A stretch of 64,000 bases of DNA from an uncultured Bacteroidota bacterium (GCA_903834765.1 CAILKE010000004.1:310001-374000), one strand, 5' to 3'; positions 1 through 9,562 are shown, counted from the first letter of the stretch. Translations and numbers: made by a program. The notes: generated from the letters alone by a model not told the origin.

Positions 1-1561
1 CACTCTCCTGTGAACTTAAATCTTCGTGTGGACTTACCTCTCCCACTTGATTTTCGGTAAAAAAACGAGGATTAACTATTTTTCCTATATCGTGGTACAT
101 CGCGCCAGTTCTAACTAATAGAGCATTGCCTCCAATTTTATAGCAAGCTTCTTCTGCTAAATTAGCAACTTGCAAAGAATGCTGGAACGTGCCCGGTACC
201 TTTTGAGAGAGTTGTCTTAATAAAGGAGAATTTAAATCGCATAGTTCCAAGAGTGTAAAATCCGAAATAAATCCAAATAGCTTTTCGAATAAAAAAATAA
301 GAGGGAAAGCAAATAATACACATACAGCACTAATTACAAATGGTATGTAATTAGTAATATTTTGAATAGCCATTGTTGTATCCTTTACTAAATGATAGGT
401 TGTAAACGATATGGTATAAAATATGAGTGTTAAAAAGGCTGACACTAGTAATTTAGAACGCTTACCCATATCGGCTACACTAAAGATAGTGCCAATACCT
501 GCAATCAATTGAATAAATACGAATTCGAATTTATCGTTCGTGAAAAACGCGCAAAGCAATATAATAATGAGGAAACTAAATAAGGAAGTTCTACTATCAA
601 AAAATATACGAACTAAGATTGGTACTAAACAAAATGGAACGGCATATATATATAGTGGATTATATAAACAAACCGTATGCGATGCCAATACAAGTAATAC
701 GATAATTAAATAGATGAATGTCACATGCGAATTTTGACTAAAGATAGATTTCCGGAAGAAGGCTAAAAACAGCATCATTATCCCCAATATTAGTAGACAG
801 GCTAAAAACTTTCCAATCCAAATAGTTAGGTTTGATGATTGTTCTTCTTGCTCAAGTAATTCAGCATTATAATTTTCAATAATATTGCTTTGTTCGGAAT
901 TTATAACATCATTCTTGTGAATTAAAATATCTCCTTTATTTATTTTTGATTTATAAATATTAGATTCGTTATTTTTTGTAACTGAAATTTCTTTGTTAAA
1001 GTCCTCTCTATATTCAATATTCGACGGCAAACTCACGATCAATTTTTGAAGAAGTATGTTATCAGACAAACTATTTTTTAATATAGCTTCTAAAGCATCT
1101 TCTTGTATTAATTTTGCAAATGAGATTAAAGAAACTTCGTTTTCATCTACCAAATAAATAGAATCCGAATGTGCTGGTGTTCCTGTTAATTGGTAGTAAA
1201 GTCCAATTGTGTAAATGCTATCAAGAGTGTGTTTTAATTTTTCTTGAACTTTAATAGAAGCATCTTGCGCAAATTCATTAATTAAATCGGCGGTATTAGG
1301 AGTTGTTTTAGTGAAATATAGTTTAGCGTCTTGTTTTTGCTGTTCTTCAGCATTTAGTTCATTGTCTGTTTTCTTTATCAAGAAATCAAAGCTTGCAATG
1401 ACATCCTCATTTAACCATACATCACCTTCATGAATGGCTTTAGTTTGTTGATAGTTATGTTTAGGTAGCAGATAAGCGCATAAACATACACAGAATAAAA
1501 AGATTATACCTTTATACCATAACGCATGTTTATCTCTTATTTTTGTAAAAAGGCTATTCAT
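1..1561 (-). CDS. 7TM-HD domain membrane phosphodiesterase (PgpH-like), C-terminus cut off by window edge
   Basis: Partial gene read from the reverse complement; it starts at ATG (1561-1559) and stays open to base 1, giving about 520 residues. It has an N-terminal membrane segment, a large extracytoplasmic region (about residues 40-250) typical of 7TMR-HDED domains, then a run of seven hydrophobic helices, then the start of a cytoplasmic HD domain. The motif HDIGK is encoded at 80-94 and is preceded by RTGAMY. Known family members such as Listeria PgpH hydrolyse cyclic di-AMP, so this is probably a c-di-nucleotide phosphodiesterase; the substrate is inferred only. The gene is divergent from udk across 186 bp. 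The remaining HD residues lie outside the window. Confidence 0.88.
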   Translation of the reverse strand, partial: MNSLFTKIRDKHALWYKGIIFLFCVCLCAYLLPKHNYQQTKAIHEGDVWLNEDVIASFDFLIKKTDNELNAEEQQKQDAKLYFTKTTPNTADLINEFAQDASIKVQEKLKHTLDSIYTIGLYYQLTGTPAHSDSIYLVDENEVSLISFAKLIQEDALEAILKNSLSDNILLQKLIVSLPSNIEYREDFNKEISVTKNNESNIYKSKINKGDILIHKNDVINSEQSNIIENYNAELLEQEEQSSNLTIWIGKFLACLLILGIMMLFLAFFRKSIFSQNSHVTFIYLIIVLLVLASHTVCLYNPLYIYAVPFCLVPILVRIFFDSRTSLFSFLIIILLCAFFTNDKFEFVFIQLIAGIGTIFSVADMGKRSKLLVSAFLTLIFYTISFTTYHLVKDTTMAIQNITNYIPFVISAVCVLFAFPLIFLFEKLFGFISDFTLLELCDLNSPLLRQLSQKVPGTFQHSLQVANLAEEACYKIGGNALLVRTGAMYHDIGKIVNPRFFTENQVGEVSPHEDLSSQES

Positions 1562-1747
1562 TGAACAAAAGAAAGTATAATTTTTAAAATTTCACGACTA
1601 ACCAAAAGCGATTATGAACAACTGAATTTTAATTCGAATCAAGAAAATTTATTGAATTAGACTAATTTAGCAATAAATATTGTAATTCATACGAGGCAAT
1701 TATTTAAATTATTTAGTATTTTCACCGTGTAAAAATTCCATTCTATA

Positions 1748-2368
1748 ATGTTAATTATTGGTATATGCGGCGGTACAGGTTCAGGTAAAACAACCGTTGT
1801 AAATAAAATATTGGATATATTGCCTGCGAATCATGTAGCTATTCTTTCTCAAGATTCGTATTATAAAGACAACTCACATATTTCAATAGAGGAACGAAAA
1901 AACATCAATTTTGATCATCCAAATTCCATCGAGTTTGATTTACTATTAAATCAAATCAATGAATTAAAAAATGGTAATAATATCGAAATGCCTGTTTATT
2001 CATATATTACTTGCACTCGCTCTTCAGAAACGATTCAAATTCAAAGCAAAGAAGTAATTTTAATAGAAGGAATATTATTGTTTTCAGATGAACGAATTAG
2101 AAACATTTGCAACGTAAAAGTTTTTGTTGATGCGCCTCCTGATGAACGCTTGCTTAGAGTTATAAAACGAGATATAATTGAACGCGGAAGAAATGTGCAA
2201 CAAACTCTGGATAGATATATAGATACTGTAAAACCAATGCATGAACAATTTATTGAGCCAACAAAACGATTTGCTGATCTTATAGTTCCTTTAGGTGGAG
2301 AAAATACTGTAGCTATCAATATATTGGCATCAACTATTCGTCAAAAATTAGGTTTAAGTAAAGAATAA
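1748..2368 (+). CDS. udk: Uridine kinase
   Basis: 206 aa, the usual length for uridine/cytidine kinase, which phosphorylates uridine and cytidine to UMP and CMP in pyrimidine salvage in the cytoplasm. The P-loop GGTGSGKT is at residues 8-15, the DSYYKD nucleoside-binding segment at 36-41, and the FDHPNS motif at 55-60. The family motif RDIIERGR appears in the C-terminal half. It stands alone, divergent from the PgpH-like gene, and ends 32 bp before a clear rho-independent hairpin. The ATG at 1748 gives a start flush with the P-loop, as is normal for this family. No clear TAnnTTTG promoter was seen upstream. Confidence 0.95.
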   Translation: MLIIGICGGTGSGKTTVVNKILDILPANHVAILSQDSYYKDNSHISIEERKNINFDHPNSIEFDLLLNQINELKNGNNIEMPVYSYITCTRSSETIQIQSKEVILIEGILLFSDERIRNICNVKVFVDAPPDERLLRVIKRDIIERGRNVQQTLDRYIDTVKPMHEQFIEPTKRFADLIVPLGGENTVAINILASTIRQKLGLSKE

Positions 2369-2400
2369 GAAATTTTTTTATTTCCGTTAGATTCAAAATA

Positions 2401-2426
2401 AAAACTCCTGCTTAGCAGGAGTTTTT
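2401..2426 (+). terminator. Rho-independent terminator after udk, possibly bidirectional
   Basis: An inverted repeat AAAACTCCTGC-TTA-GCAGGAGTTTT is followed by a short T run. It lies between the convergent 3' ends of udk (stop 2368) and the ABC-F gene (stop 2466, minus strand). The A run on the left arm would act as the U tract for minus-strand transcripts, so it could serve both genes. Confidence 0.85.
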
Positions 2427-2465
2427 AGTATTGTAAAATTAGTAATTGACACCTATTTAAATTTT

Positions 2466-4394
2466 CTAAACTAACTTAGAACTCAAATCTTCCCATTTAG
2501 CCATTGCTAATTCTAACTCTTTTTTTAATTTATTATAGGAGTTAAAAAAGTTTGGGTCTTTGCTTAATTCATCATACGTAGCAGGAACAGCCAGTTTAGC
2601 ATCTAAGTTTTTTATTTCTAATTCTAAACGTTCAATTTCCTCTTCTGATTTTTTAATTTGTGAAGTTAATTGTGTTTGTATTTTTTTTTGTTCTTGTGCT
2701 TCAAAATCAGAAGCAACTGCTTGTTTTTTCTCTGCAACCGGAACTGCTTTCACACCCGATTTATCAAGATCTAATTCATTCAATCGCTGTACTTTTCGTA
2801 TCTCCATGAATTCTTTAATGTCGCATAAATATTCTTTTACATTCCCATCTCTAAATTCAAACAAACGATCACACATTCCTGTCATGAAATCTCTATCGTG
2901 ACTAACCATCACCAATGTTCCTTCATAATCTATCAACGATTGTTTTAGTACTTCTTTTGATTTAATATCTAAGTGATTGGTAGGTTCATCGAGCAATAAT
3001 AAATTATAAGGCTCTAACAATAGTTTGCAAAGGGCTAATCTACCGCGTTCCCCTCCACTTAATACTTTTACTTTTTTATCGATATCATCTCCACCAAATA
3101 AAAATGACCCTAATAAACTTCGTACTTGTCTTCGCACATCACCAACTGCTAATTCATCAATGGTTTCAAATACTGTTTTGTCTAAGTCTATTTTTTCTTC
3201 TTGATCTTGTTCAAAATAGCCCATTAAAATATTATGACCTAATTGTATGGTGCCATCGTATTTAATTTTATCAGCAATCATTTTCATCATGGTTGATTTA
3301 CCTTCGCCATTACGGCCAACTAAACCAATTTTTTCTCCTTTGGTAATGATAAAGTTTGCACCAGAGAAAATGTGTTTGTCTCCATAAGTTTTTCCGGCAT
3401 TTTCAGCAGTAATGACTATTTTACCGCTATGCGCCGGAGGTGGGAAGCGAAAACGAACAGAAGCTGTATCCATATCGTCCACTTCTACGCGGTCTAATCT
3501 ATCTAATTTTTTAATCAACGATTGAGCCATGGCTGATTTACTTGCCTTTGCTCTAAATTTATCAATCAACATTTCTGTTTGATCAATCATCTTTTGTTGA
3601 TTTTTCTGAGCGTTTTCTTGTTGTTGTTTACGTTCTTGACGTAACACTAAATAATGCGAGTAATTTGTTTTATAATCGTAAATTTTTTGATTTACAATTT
3701 CAATGGTACGTTTTGTAACAGTATCCAAGAAGGTTTTATCATGGCTAATTAATACAACTGCACCTGGAAATACTTCCATTACCTCTTCTAACCATTGAAT
3801 AGCCTCAATATCTAAGTGATTGGTAGGCTCATCCAGCATTAATACATCTGGTTTTTGTAATAATAATTTGGCTAATTCAATACGCATTCGCCATCCACCG
3901 CTAAACTCAGAGGTTTGCATATGAAATTGATTGCGATTAAATCCCAAACCTATTAATACTTTTTCAATCTCTTCTTCTGTATTATCAACACCAATCATGT
4001 TTAGACGCTCATTAATATCAGTTAAGTCCTGAATTAATTGCATATAAGCATCAGTTTCGTAATCTGTACGAGTCTCCAATTGGTGATTAATACCAGCTAG
4101 TTTTGCTTGTAATTGTTTAATTTCTTCAAAAGCCGATTCTGTTTCTTCATACACAGTTCGCCCATGTTGATGAGTCATATCTTGAGGTAAATAGCCAATT
4201 TTACAATCTTTTGGACGAGACACTTCTCCCTTTGTAGGTATTTGAAAACCAGCTAAGATCTTAAGCATGGTACTTTTTCCAGCACCATTTTTTCCTGCTA
4301 AACCAATTCTATCTTTTGGGTTTATTAAAAAAGAAACATTATCAAACAAATCATACCCGCCAAACGAAACCGTAACACCATTAATCGAAACCAT
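2466..4394 (-). CDS. ABC-F family ATPase (ribosome-associated, Uup/YheS-like)
   Basis: 642 aa with two ATP-binding cassettes and no membrane segments, the ABC-F layout of translation factors that act on the ribosomal E site. Cassette 1 has Walker A GKNGAGKS (34-41), signature FSGG (164-167) and Walker B LDEPTNHLD (187-195). A charged linker follows (about 240-300). Cassette 2 has Walker A GRNGEGKS (360-367) and signature LSGGERGR. The C-terminal ~90 residues are a charged coiled coil, as in Uup-like members. A second ABC-F gene (ettA) lies 3 kb away, so this is a different subfamily. A TAnnTTTG box lies just upstream. The exact subfamily is not resolved, and a role in antibiotic resistance is possible but unsupported. 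Confidence 0.9.
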   Translation of the reverse strand: MVSINGVTVSFGGYDLFDNVSFLINPKDRIGLAGKNGAGKSTMLKILAGFQIPTKGEVSRPKDCKIGYLPQDMTHQHGRTVYEETESAFEEIKQLQAKLAGINHQLETRTDYETDAYMQLIQDLTDINERLNMIGVDNTEEEIEKVLIGLGFNRNQFHMQTSEFSGGWRMRIELAKLLLQKPDVLMLDEPTNHLDIEAIQWLEEVMEVFPGAVVLISHDKTFLDTVTKRTIEIVNQKIYDYKTNYSHYLVLRQERKQQQENAQKNQQKMIDQTEMLIDKFRAKASKSAMAQSLIKKLDRLDRVEVDDMDTASVRFRFPPPAHSGKIVITAENAGKTYGDKHIFSGANFIITKGEKIGLVGRNGEGKSTMMKMIADKIKYDGTIQLGHNILMGYFEQDQEEKIDLDKTVFETIDELAVGDVRRQVRSLLGSFLFGGDDIDKKVKVLSGGERGRLALCKLLLEPYNLLLLDEPTNHLDIKSKEVLKQSLIDYEGTLVMVSHDRDFMTGMCDRLFEFRDGNVKEYLCDIKEFMEIRKVQRLNELDLDKSGVKAVPVAEKKQAVASDFEAQEQKKIQTQLTSQIKKSEEEIERLELEIKNLDAKLAVPATYDELSKDPNFFNSYNKLKKELELAMAKWEDLSSKLV

Positions 4395-4786
4395 TTTTAT
4401 TTTTTTTTAAGGTGGCAAAGGTAACAAAACTAAGGGGAAAATGGAAATGTATTAGACTGTTTATATTATTAATACTTAGCTTAACTATTTCTTCACATAA
4501 TTTTGGTTTTAATGCCCAATTTTAAGCCTTTATATGTATAATAAAGATTTTAGTTCTATGTCCTGTTAGGATTTTAGATAAAAAATGAAAACCTAATAGC
4601 TATTAAAGAATTTATTTTTCAGTTCGAAAAAATCATTTAGCTCAATAAGAAATGAAGCCTATAGTTAGAAAAATAATTTATCAAAAATTGCTTTTTCGGA
4701 GTGGGGATCAACTTTAGAGAATAGGATGAAAAAAACAGATAAGCTGAAATGGACTTAATTAATTTTTATTTAAGGATAACAATAAT
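4395..4786. other. 392-bp AT-rich intergenic stretch
   Basis: This lies between the start of the ABC-F gene and the 3' end of mlaD, both minus strand. Apart from the -7 box near 4416 no gene, hairpin terminator, repeat or tRNA was recognised on either strand. It is unusually long for this compact region, and an undetected small RNA cannot be excluded. Confidence 0.5.
4416..4423 (-). promoter_or_regulatory. Bacteroidota -7 box (TACCTTTG) for the ABC-F gene
   Basis: The reverse complement reads TACCTTTG, matching TAnnTTTG, the known -7 consensus of the Bacteroidota primary sigma factor. It lies about 22 bp upstream of the ATG at 4394. No TTG at the usual -33 distance was seen. Confidence 0.5.
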
Positions 4787-5752
4787 TTATTTTTTATCAG
4801 TTTCTTTTTTCTTAAAGTATTTTCTTAAAAGTATATTGTGCTTTAGGGCTTCCATATTTACTTTAAATCCTTCTGCACCGCCATCGATGTTTTTCATAGC
4901 ACTTTTTAAATCCCTTACAAAGGTTGTATCCATTACTAACATGCCTAAAGTTCCCTCTCCTTTATTTATTTTACCAGTTAAATTTCCTAAATCGCCAGTA
5001 ACGATCGCTAATTTATCTCCAGCAATATTTAATTTTACGATAGTATGTTCAAATTTCCCCGAAAGCGTAGTGTCCATTAATAAAGCTCCAACCAACCCTT
5101 TTCCAGATTTCATCTGACCCGAAATATCTTCAAAATCGCCAGTAACAATTGCCATTCTATTACCGGCCAACTTAATACTGACGATAGCTTGTTTGACGTT
5201 GTCTGCTACTACAGTGTCTTGCAATATACTCCATAACGTATTCCGGCTATTTAATTTTTTAGCCATTGTTTTTAGGTCAGTTGTAATATCTTTAATATTT
5301 TCGTTAGTTGCATTGAGTGTACGTAACATCTCATCCGTTTCAATCGCTTTAACGGTTTTGATTACATCCCCATCTACTACATGCGCTAAATCCCCATCTT
5401 TTACAGAATTAATATTTACTAATTTATTTCCCATTAAACCATCAGTTCCTATAGTGGCTAATGAATTTCTTTTTATGTAATTTTTTGCTTTTTCTTCAAT
5501 AAGCATCACCACATTAATAGATGAATCTGTTGCAATTTCAATGCTTTCCACGGTTCCAACATTAATGCCCGCATAGCGTACATTATGACCAACCATTAAG
5601 CCATTGACATTATAAAAAGGCGCACTAATTTTAAAAGTAGAACCAAATAAACTTCTTTTTGCTCCTATCATATAAAGCACCCAAATTAGAAAGACTATTC
5701 CTGCTATGACAAAGGCACCTAAACGTAAATTTTTTGATATTTCTGTTTTCAT
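4787..5752 (-). CDS. mlaD: MlaD-family (MCE domain) substrate-binding protein
   Basis: 321 aa. There is one N-terminal membrane helix (about residues 11-30), then an MCE domain (about 38-115) with the family segment YAGINVGTVESI, then a long helical, repeat-like tail (residues ~135-300) in which a segment of the type KLAGNRMAIVTGDFEDISGQ recurs about three times. MCE proteins form rings in the periplasm that carry phospholipids between the membranes for the Mla ABC importer. It is the third gene of mlaE-mlaF-mlaD but is separated from mlaF by 146 bp containing hairpin element copy D. mlaB and mlaC are not seen nearby, which I believe is common in this phylum. The gene symbol rests on domain and context. 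Confidence 0.85.
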   Translation of the reverse strand: MKTEISKNLRLGAFVIAGIVFLIWVLYMIGAKRSLFGSTFKISAPFYNVNGLMVGHNVRYAGINVGTVESIEIATDSSINVVMLIEEKAKNYIKRNSLATIGTDGLMGNKLVNINSVKDGDLAHVVDGDVIKTVKAIETDEMLRTLNATNENIKDITTDLKTMAKKLNSRNTLWSILQDTVVADNVKQAIVSIKLAGNRMAIVTGDFEDISGQMKSGKGLVGALLMDTTLSGKFEHTIVKLNIAGDKLAIVTGDLGNLTGKINKGEGTLGMLVMDTTFVRDLKSAMKNIDGGAEGFKVNMEALKHNILLRKYFKKKETDKK

Positions 5753-5773
5753 GTTTAAATATTTAATGTTTTT

Positions 5774-5848
5774 GTATTGGTCACATGGAATATGCCTATC
5801 TTCATTTATGTGCGTTTAAGCAAACCATTTGATAGTAGCTATTTCATA
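5774..5848 (-). repeat. Short hairpin element, copy D (in front of mlaD)
   Basis: Read on the minus strand it starts ATGAAATAGC (ATG at 5847-5845) and ends TATTCCATGTGACC, the same borders as copies at 9480, 36304 and 36393. AUAGC (5842-5838) can pair with GC(A)UAU (5795-5790) with one bulge, and CTATC (5835-5831) pairs with GATAG (5800-5796). The loop sequence is unlike the other copies. It ends about 20 bp before the mlaD start, in the gene's orientation. See findings. Confidence 0.65.
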
Positions 5849-5898
5849 GTTTAATAATATAAAATTTTATTTTCGGAGCTGTTGTATTAATTTAAAAT

Positions 5899-6672
5899 TT
5901 ATTCAAAAAATTGACTGATTCTGCTATCTTTTGATTTTTGTAATTCTTCATAAGTTCCTTCTGCATAATTCTTACCATCTATTAACATGATAACCCGATT
6001 GGCGGCAATCTTCACGCAATTCATATCATGTGAAATAATTAGAGAAGAGGTATTGTATTTTTTTTGCACGTCTATCATTAAATTACTGATTTCCCTTCCT
6101 GTTATAGGATCTAGCCCTGTTGTTGGCTCATCATATAATATAATGTTGGGTTTTAAAATCAATGTACGCGCTATGCTAATGCGCTTTCTCATACCACCGG
6201 ATAATTCCGAAGGCATCATATCTATAGCGTGTTTTAGTCCGACATTATCAAGTGCTTCTATCACTAACTGATCCACCTTTTGTTTATCTTTTTCTACCCA
6301 ATGTCTGCGAAGTGGGAACTCTAAATTTTCTCTAACGGTCATCGAATCATAAAGAGCATTGCTTTGAAATAAAAAGCCAATTTTTATTCTCATGTCATCT
6401 AATTCATCTTGATTCAATTCAGGAATACTTTTATCAAAGACCTTAAGGTTTCCTGAATCAGGAGTCATCAATCCAATAATACATTTTATTAAAACAGATT
6501 TCCCAGAGCCTGATTTTCCTAATACAGCAACGCTTTCTCCTTCAGACAGCGTAAGGTCAAAATTCTTCAGCACATGATTATCGCCAAAGGATTTACAAAG
6601 ACTTTTTATTTCAATAACCTGTTTCTTATTGACAATATTATTGATGGTATGTTGATGTGCTTCTTGTAACAT
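5899..6672 (-). CDS. mlaF: MlaF-like ABC transporter ATPase
   Basis: 257 aa, a single ABC cassette. Walker A GKSGSGKS (52-59), a Q-loop (FLFQSNAL), signature LSGGMRKR and Walker B with DEPTTGLDP are all present, as is the switch His in LIISHD. The MlaF-type FQSNALYDSMTV segment and the pairing with mlaE (one base between the genes) identify it as the energy-supplying subunit of the Mla lipid-asymmetry system at the inner membrane. The N-terminal ~15 residues before the cassette are poorly conserved, so a slightly later start is possible. Confidence 0.9.
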   Translation of the reverse strand: MLQEAHQHTINNIVNKKQVIEIKSLCKSFGDNHVLKNFDLTLSEGESVAVLGKSGSGKSVLIKCIIGLMTPDSGNLKVFDKSIPELNQDELDDMRIKIGFLFQSNALYDSMTVRENLEFPLRRHWVEKDKQKVDQLVIEALDNVGLKHAIDMMPSELSGGMRKRISIARTLILKPNIILYDEPTTGLDPITGREISNLMIDVQKKYNTSSLIISHDMNCVKIAANRVIMLIDGKNYAEGTYEELQKSKDSRISQFFE

Positions 6673-6673
6673 G

Positions 6674-7444
6674 TTATGTAATCCCTAATACATCTGCAAT
6701 TTGAACGGCTACTAAATCAATGATAAATACTAATAAAGATGAAACAACTACAGCTGAATTAGCAGAGCGCCCTACGCCTTCGGTACCTTTCTTTGAATAA
6801 TAACCTTTAAAGCAACCAATAATGCCTATATCTAATCCGAAAAAAAATGTTTTGATAATTGCAGGAACTAAATCAGAATAATCATTTGTTTCAAAAACTT
6901 GAGTCCAATATAAGTCCCAGGTCACAACACCTCTAATATTACAGCCTAAATAACCACCATACAATGAAATGGCATCTGCTAAAATCGCTAATAAAGGAAT
7001 CATTAAAATACATGCTAACACTCTAGTAACGACTAAATATTTAAAGGGATTTGTTCCTGATACTTCCATTGCATCAATTTGTTCGGTAACACGCATAGAG
7101 CCTAATTCGGCGCCAATGCCAGATCCAATTTTACCAGCGCATATCAATGCTGTAATAACTGGTGCAATTTCTCTTATCAAGGATATAGATACCATTTTAG
7201 GTAACCATGATTCAGCACCAAATTCAGTTAAAGTGGGTCGAGATTGTATGGTAATAACCAAGCCCATAATAAAGGCAGTTAGCCCAACAAGTGGTAATGA
7301 TTTATATCCTATAAAAAAGCATTGATTAAAAAATTCAGCAAATTCATAACGCGGTTTAAATACCTCTTTGAAAAACTTCACTGTGAAGCGAAAAATCTCA
7401 CCAGCTTCTATAAAAAAATGTTTCCAAGAGACATCCATTTCCAT
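6674..7444 (-). CDS. mlaE: MlaE-family permease
   Basis: 256 aa with about five to six hydrophobic helices and the MlaE family core: a REIAPVITAL segment followed by GKIGSGIGAELGSMRVTEQIDA, which forms the coupling region to MlaF. It is the membrane subunit of the Mla phospholipid transporter. It is the first gene of the operon, one base before mlaF. A second in-frame Met at codon 3 is an equally good start. No TAnnTTTG box was found in the 100 bp upstream. Confidence 0.9.
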   Translation of the reverse strand: MEMDVSWKHFFIEAGEIFRFTVKFFKEVFKPRYEFAEFFNQCFFIGYKSLPLVGLTAFIMGLVITIQSRPTLTEFGAESWLPKMVSISLIREIAPVITALICAGKIGSGIGAELGSMRVTEQIDAMEVSGTNPFKYLVVTRVLACILMIPLLAILADAISLYGGYLGCNIRGVVTWDLYWTQVFETNDYSDLVPAIIKTFFFGLDIGIIGCFKGYYSKKGTEGVGRSANSAVVVSSLLVFIIDLVAVQIADVLGIT

Positions 7445-7557
7445 AGCGCTAAGGTTTATTTATTTTATTACGGATGTTATGAATAAAATCATTACTACGG
7501 ATGATAATACTCATATTTAAATCAACTTAATATTTAAATATTTTAAATCTTAAATGA

Positions 7558-7589
7558 AAAGATGGAAGTGTAATTACACTTCCATCTTT
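7558..7589 (-). terminator. Rho-independent terminator of ettA
   Basis: A fully symmetric 32-bp hairpin with arms AAAGATGGAAGTGTAA and TTACACTTCCATCTTT. It lies 31 bp beyond the ettA stop (7621, minus strand) and before the mlaE promoter region. A weak T run follows on either strand. Confidence 0.8.
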
Positions 7590-7620
7590 GTTGATTATAA
7601 TAATAGAACTAACTTAATAG

Positions 7621-9309
7621 TTATACGGTAAGTTTTTTATAACGTGGTCTTTTTGGTTCTACATTACCTAAACGTTTCTTTTTATTTTCTTCGTATTCGC
7701 TGTAGCCGCCTTCAAACCAATATACGCTGCTATCGCCTTCAAAAGCTAAAATATGAGTACATACACGATCTAAAAACCATCTATCGTGACTAATAATAAC
7801 CGCACAGCCTGCAAAGTTTTCTAAACCTTCTTCTAAGGCACGTAAGGTATTTACGTCTAAATCATTTGTAGGCTCATCGAGTAACAAAACGTTACCTTCA
7901 TTTTTTAAAGCCATCGCTAAGTGTAAACGGTTTCGTTCTCCGCCTGATAATACGGATACTTTTTTACCCTGATCGCTACCAGCAAAATTAAAACGAGAAA
8001 TATATGCGCGTGCATTCATCGGTTTACCACCAAGAATAATATTATCAAGTCCTCCGCTTAAAACATCATACACGGTTTTATTAGGATCTAATTCTGCGTG
8101 TGATTGATCGACATAAGAAATTTTTACTGTAGGCCCAACTTTAAACTCACCGCTATTTGGTTTTTCTTCGCCCATAATCATGCGAAACAACGTTGTTTTA
8201 CCAGCACCATTTGGCCCAATAATACCAACGATTCCAGCGGGAGGTAATTTAAAATTTAAGTGTTCGTATAATAATCTATCTCCAAAACCTTTTGATACAT
8301 CAATGGCTTCAATAACTTCATTACCTAAACGAGGACCATTAGGAATGAAGATCTCTAATCGTTCTTCTTTATCCTTAATATCTTCGCTCATCATTTTATC
8401 ATAGTTATTCAAACGTGCTTTTTGTTTCACGCCACGTCCTTTCACTCCTTGACGAACCCAGTCTAACTCACGCGCTAATGTTTTTTGACGCTTGCTTTCT
8501 GTTTTCTCTTCTTGTTTTAAACGATTCCCTTTTTGCTCTAGCCACGATGAATAGTTGCCTTTCCAAGGAATACCTTCTCCACGATCTAATTCTAATATCC
8601 ATCCTGCAACGTTATCAAGAAAATAACGATCATGCGTTACAGCAATAACAGTTCCTTTATATTGTTGTAAATGTTGTTCTAACCAATCAACGCTTTCAGC
8701 ATCCAAGTGATTGGTAGGCTCATCTAATAATAAAATATCAGGCTCTTGTAATAATAAACGGCATAAAGCAACACGACGGCGCTCACCACCCGATAAAATA
8801 TTAATTGGAGTATTACTTTCCGGGCAACGAAGCGCATCCATTGCTAACTCTAAACGTGTATCTAAATTCCATAGATCATGTTGGTCAATTAAATCTTGTA
8901 ATTGCGCCTGACGATTAATGAGTTTATCCATTTTGTCGGGATCATTCAAAATTTCTTCGTCCATAAACTTATTGTTTACCTCCTCAAATTCATTTAAAAT
9001 ATCCACATGTTTTTGAGCACCTTCACGAACGATTTCAATTACGGTTTTATTTTCATCTAACTCTGGTTCTTGTTCTAATAAGCCTATCGAATAACCTGGA
9101 GATTGATGAATTTCACCTAAATAATCCTTGTCTATACCCGCCATGATGCGCAATAAAGATGATTTACCTGAACCGTTTAAACCTAATACACCTATTTTTG
9201 CGCCATAATAAAACGAAATATAAATATCTTTTAATACTTGTTTTTGTGGTGGATGTATCTTGGATACATTAACCATACTATAAATGATTTGTCTTCCTAC
9301 TTCTGACAT
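7621..9309 (-). CDS. ettA: Energy-dependent translational throttle protein EttA (ABC-F)
   Basis: 562 aa (E. coli EttA is about 555). Two ABC cassettes: Walker A GLNGSGKS (43-50) and a second GPNGAGKTT near residue 340, with LSGGERRR and LSGGERNR signatures and two LDEPTN Walker B motifs. Between them is the EttA-specific P-site tRNA interaction linker, recognisable by ELDWVRQGVKGR and KARLNNYD. EttA binds the ribosomal E site and gates the first elongation step according to ATP level. Monocistronic: the terminator at 7558 follows it, and the upstream region contains a near-consensus box (TATCTTTA). Confidence 0.95.
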   Translation of the reverse strand: MSEVGRQIIYSMVNVSKIHPPQKQVLKDIYISFYYGAKIGVLGLNGSGKSSLLRIMAGIDKDYLGEIHQSPGYSIGLLEQEPELDENKTVIEIVREGAQKHVDILNEFEEVNNKFMDEEILNDPDKMDKLINRQAQLQDLIDQHDLWNLDTRLELAMDALRCPESNTPINILSGGERRRVALCRLLLQEPDILLLDEPTNHLDAESVDWLEQHLQQYKGTVIAVTHDRYFLDNVAGWILELDRGEGIPWKGNYSSWLEQKGNRLKQEEKTESKRQKTLARELDWVRQGVKGRGVKQKARLNNYDKMMSEDIKDKEERLEIFIPNGPRLGNEVIEAIDVSKGFGDRLLYEHLNFKLPPAGIVGIIGPNGAGKTTLFRMIMGEEKPNSGEFKVGPTVKISYVDQSHAELDPNKTVYDVLSGGLDNIILGGKPMNARAYISRFNFAGSDQGKKVSVLSGGERNRLHLAMALKNEGNVLLLDEPTNDLDVNTLRALEEGLENFAGCAVIISHDRWFLDRVCTHILAFEGDSSVYWFEGGYSEYEENKKKRLGNVEPKRPRYKKLTV

Positions 9310-9450
9310 AATATTGATTTTTTTTGAGGCTTTAAAGATAGCAGAAAATTTGAGTTAATTGATGCGTAATTTTATAATAATTAGGTTAAGAATCCAATTT
9401 AGTTATACTATTATTGTACTTTTATTCGCTAACAAATAACTCTAAATCCT

Positions 9451-9458
9451 TATATTTG
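9451..9458 (+). promoter_or_regulatory. Bacteroidota -7 box (TATATTTG) for the TlpA-like gene
   Basis: A perfect TAnnTTTG match. The predicted transcription start (about 9463-9466) lies just before hairpin element copy A (9480-9551), so copy A would be in the 5' leader of the mRNA. No TTG was found at the -33 distance. Confidence 0.6.
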
Positions 9459-9479
9459 CTAAAGCTAAAATTAATTCAA

Positions 9480-9551
9480 ATGAAATAGCCTTGTGTCGAA
9501 TATCGCTGCACGAATTAAGAAACAAGGCTATTCCATGTGACAAATAAAAAA
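9480..9551 (+). repeat. Short hairpin element, copy A (5' leader of TlpA-like gene)
   Basis: Begins ATGAAATAGCC and ends GGCTATTCCATGTGACAAATA. ATAGCCTTGT (9485-9494) and ACAAGGCTAT (9522-9531) form a perfect 10-bp stem. The pairing continues outward as ATGAA/TTCCAT with one A-C mismatch. The loop is 27 nt. It ends 12 bp before the ATG of the next gene. Confidence 0.75.
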
Positions 9552-9562
9552 AACTTCTACAA

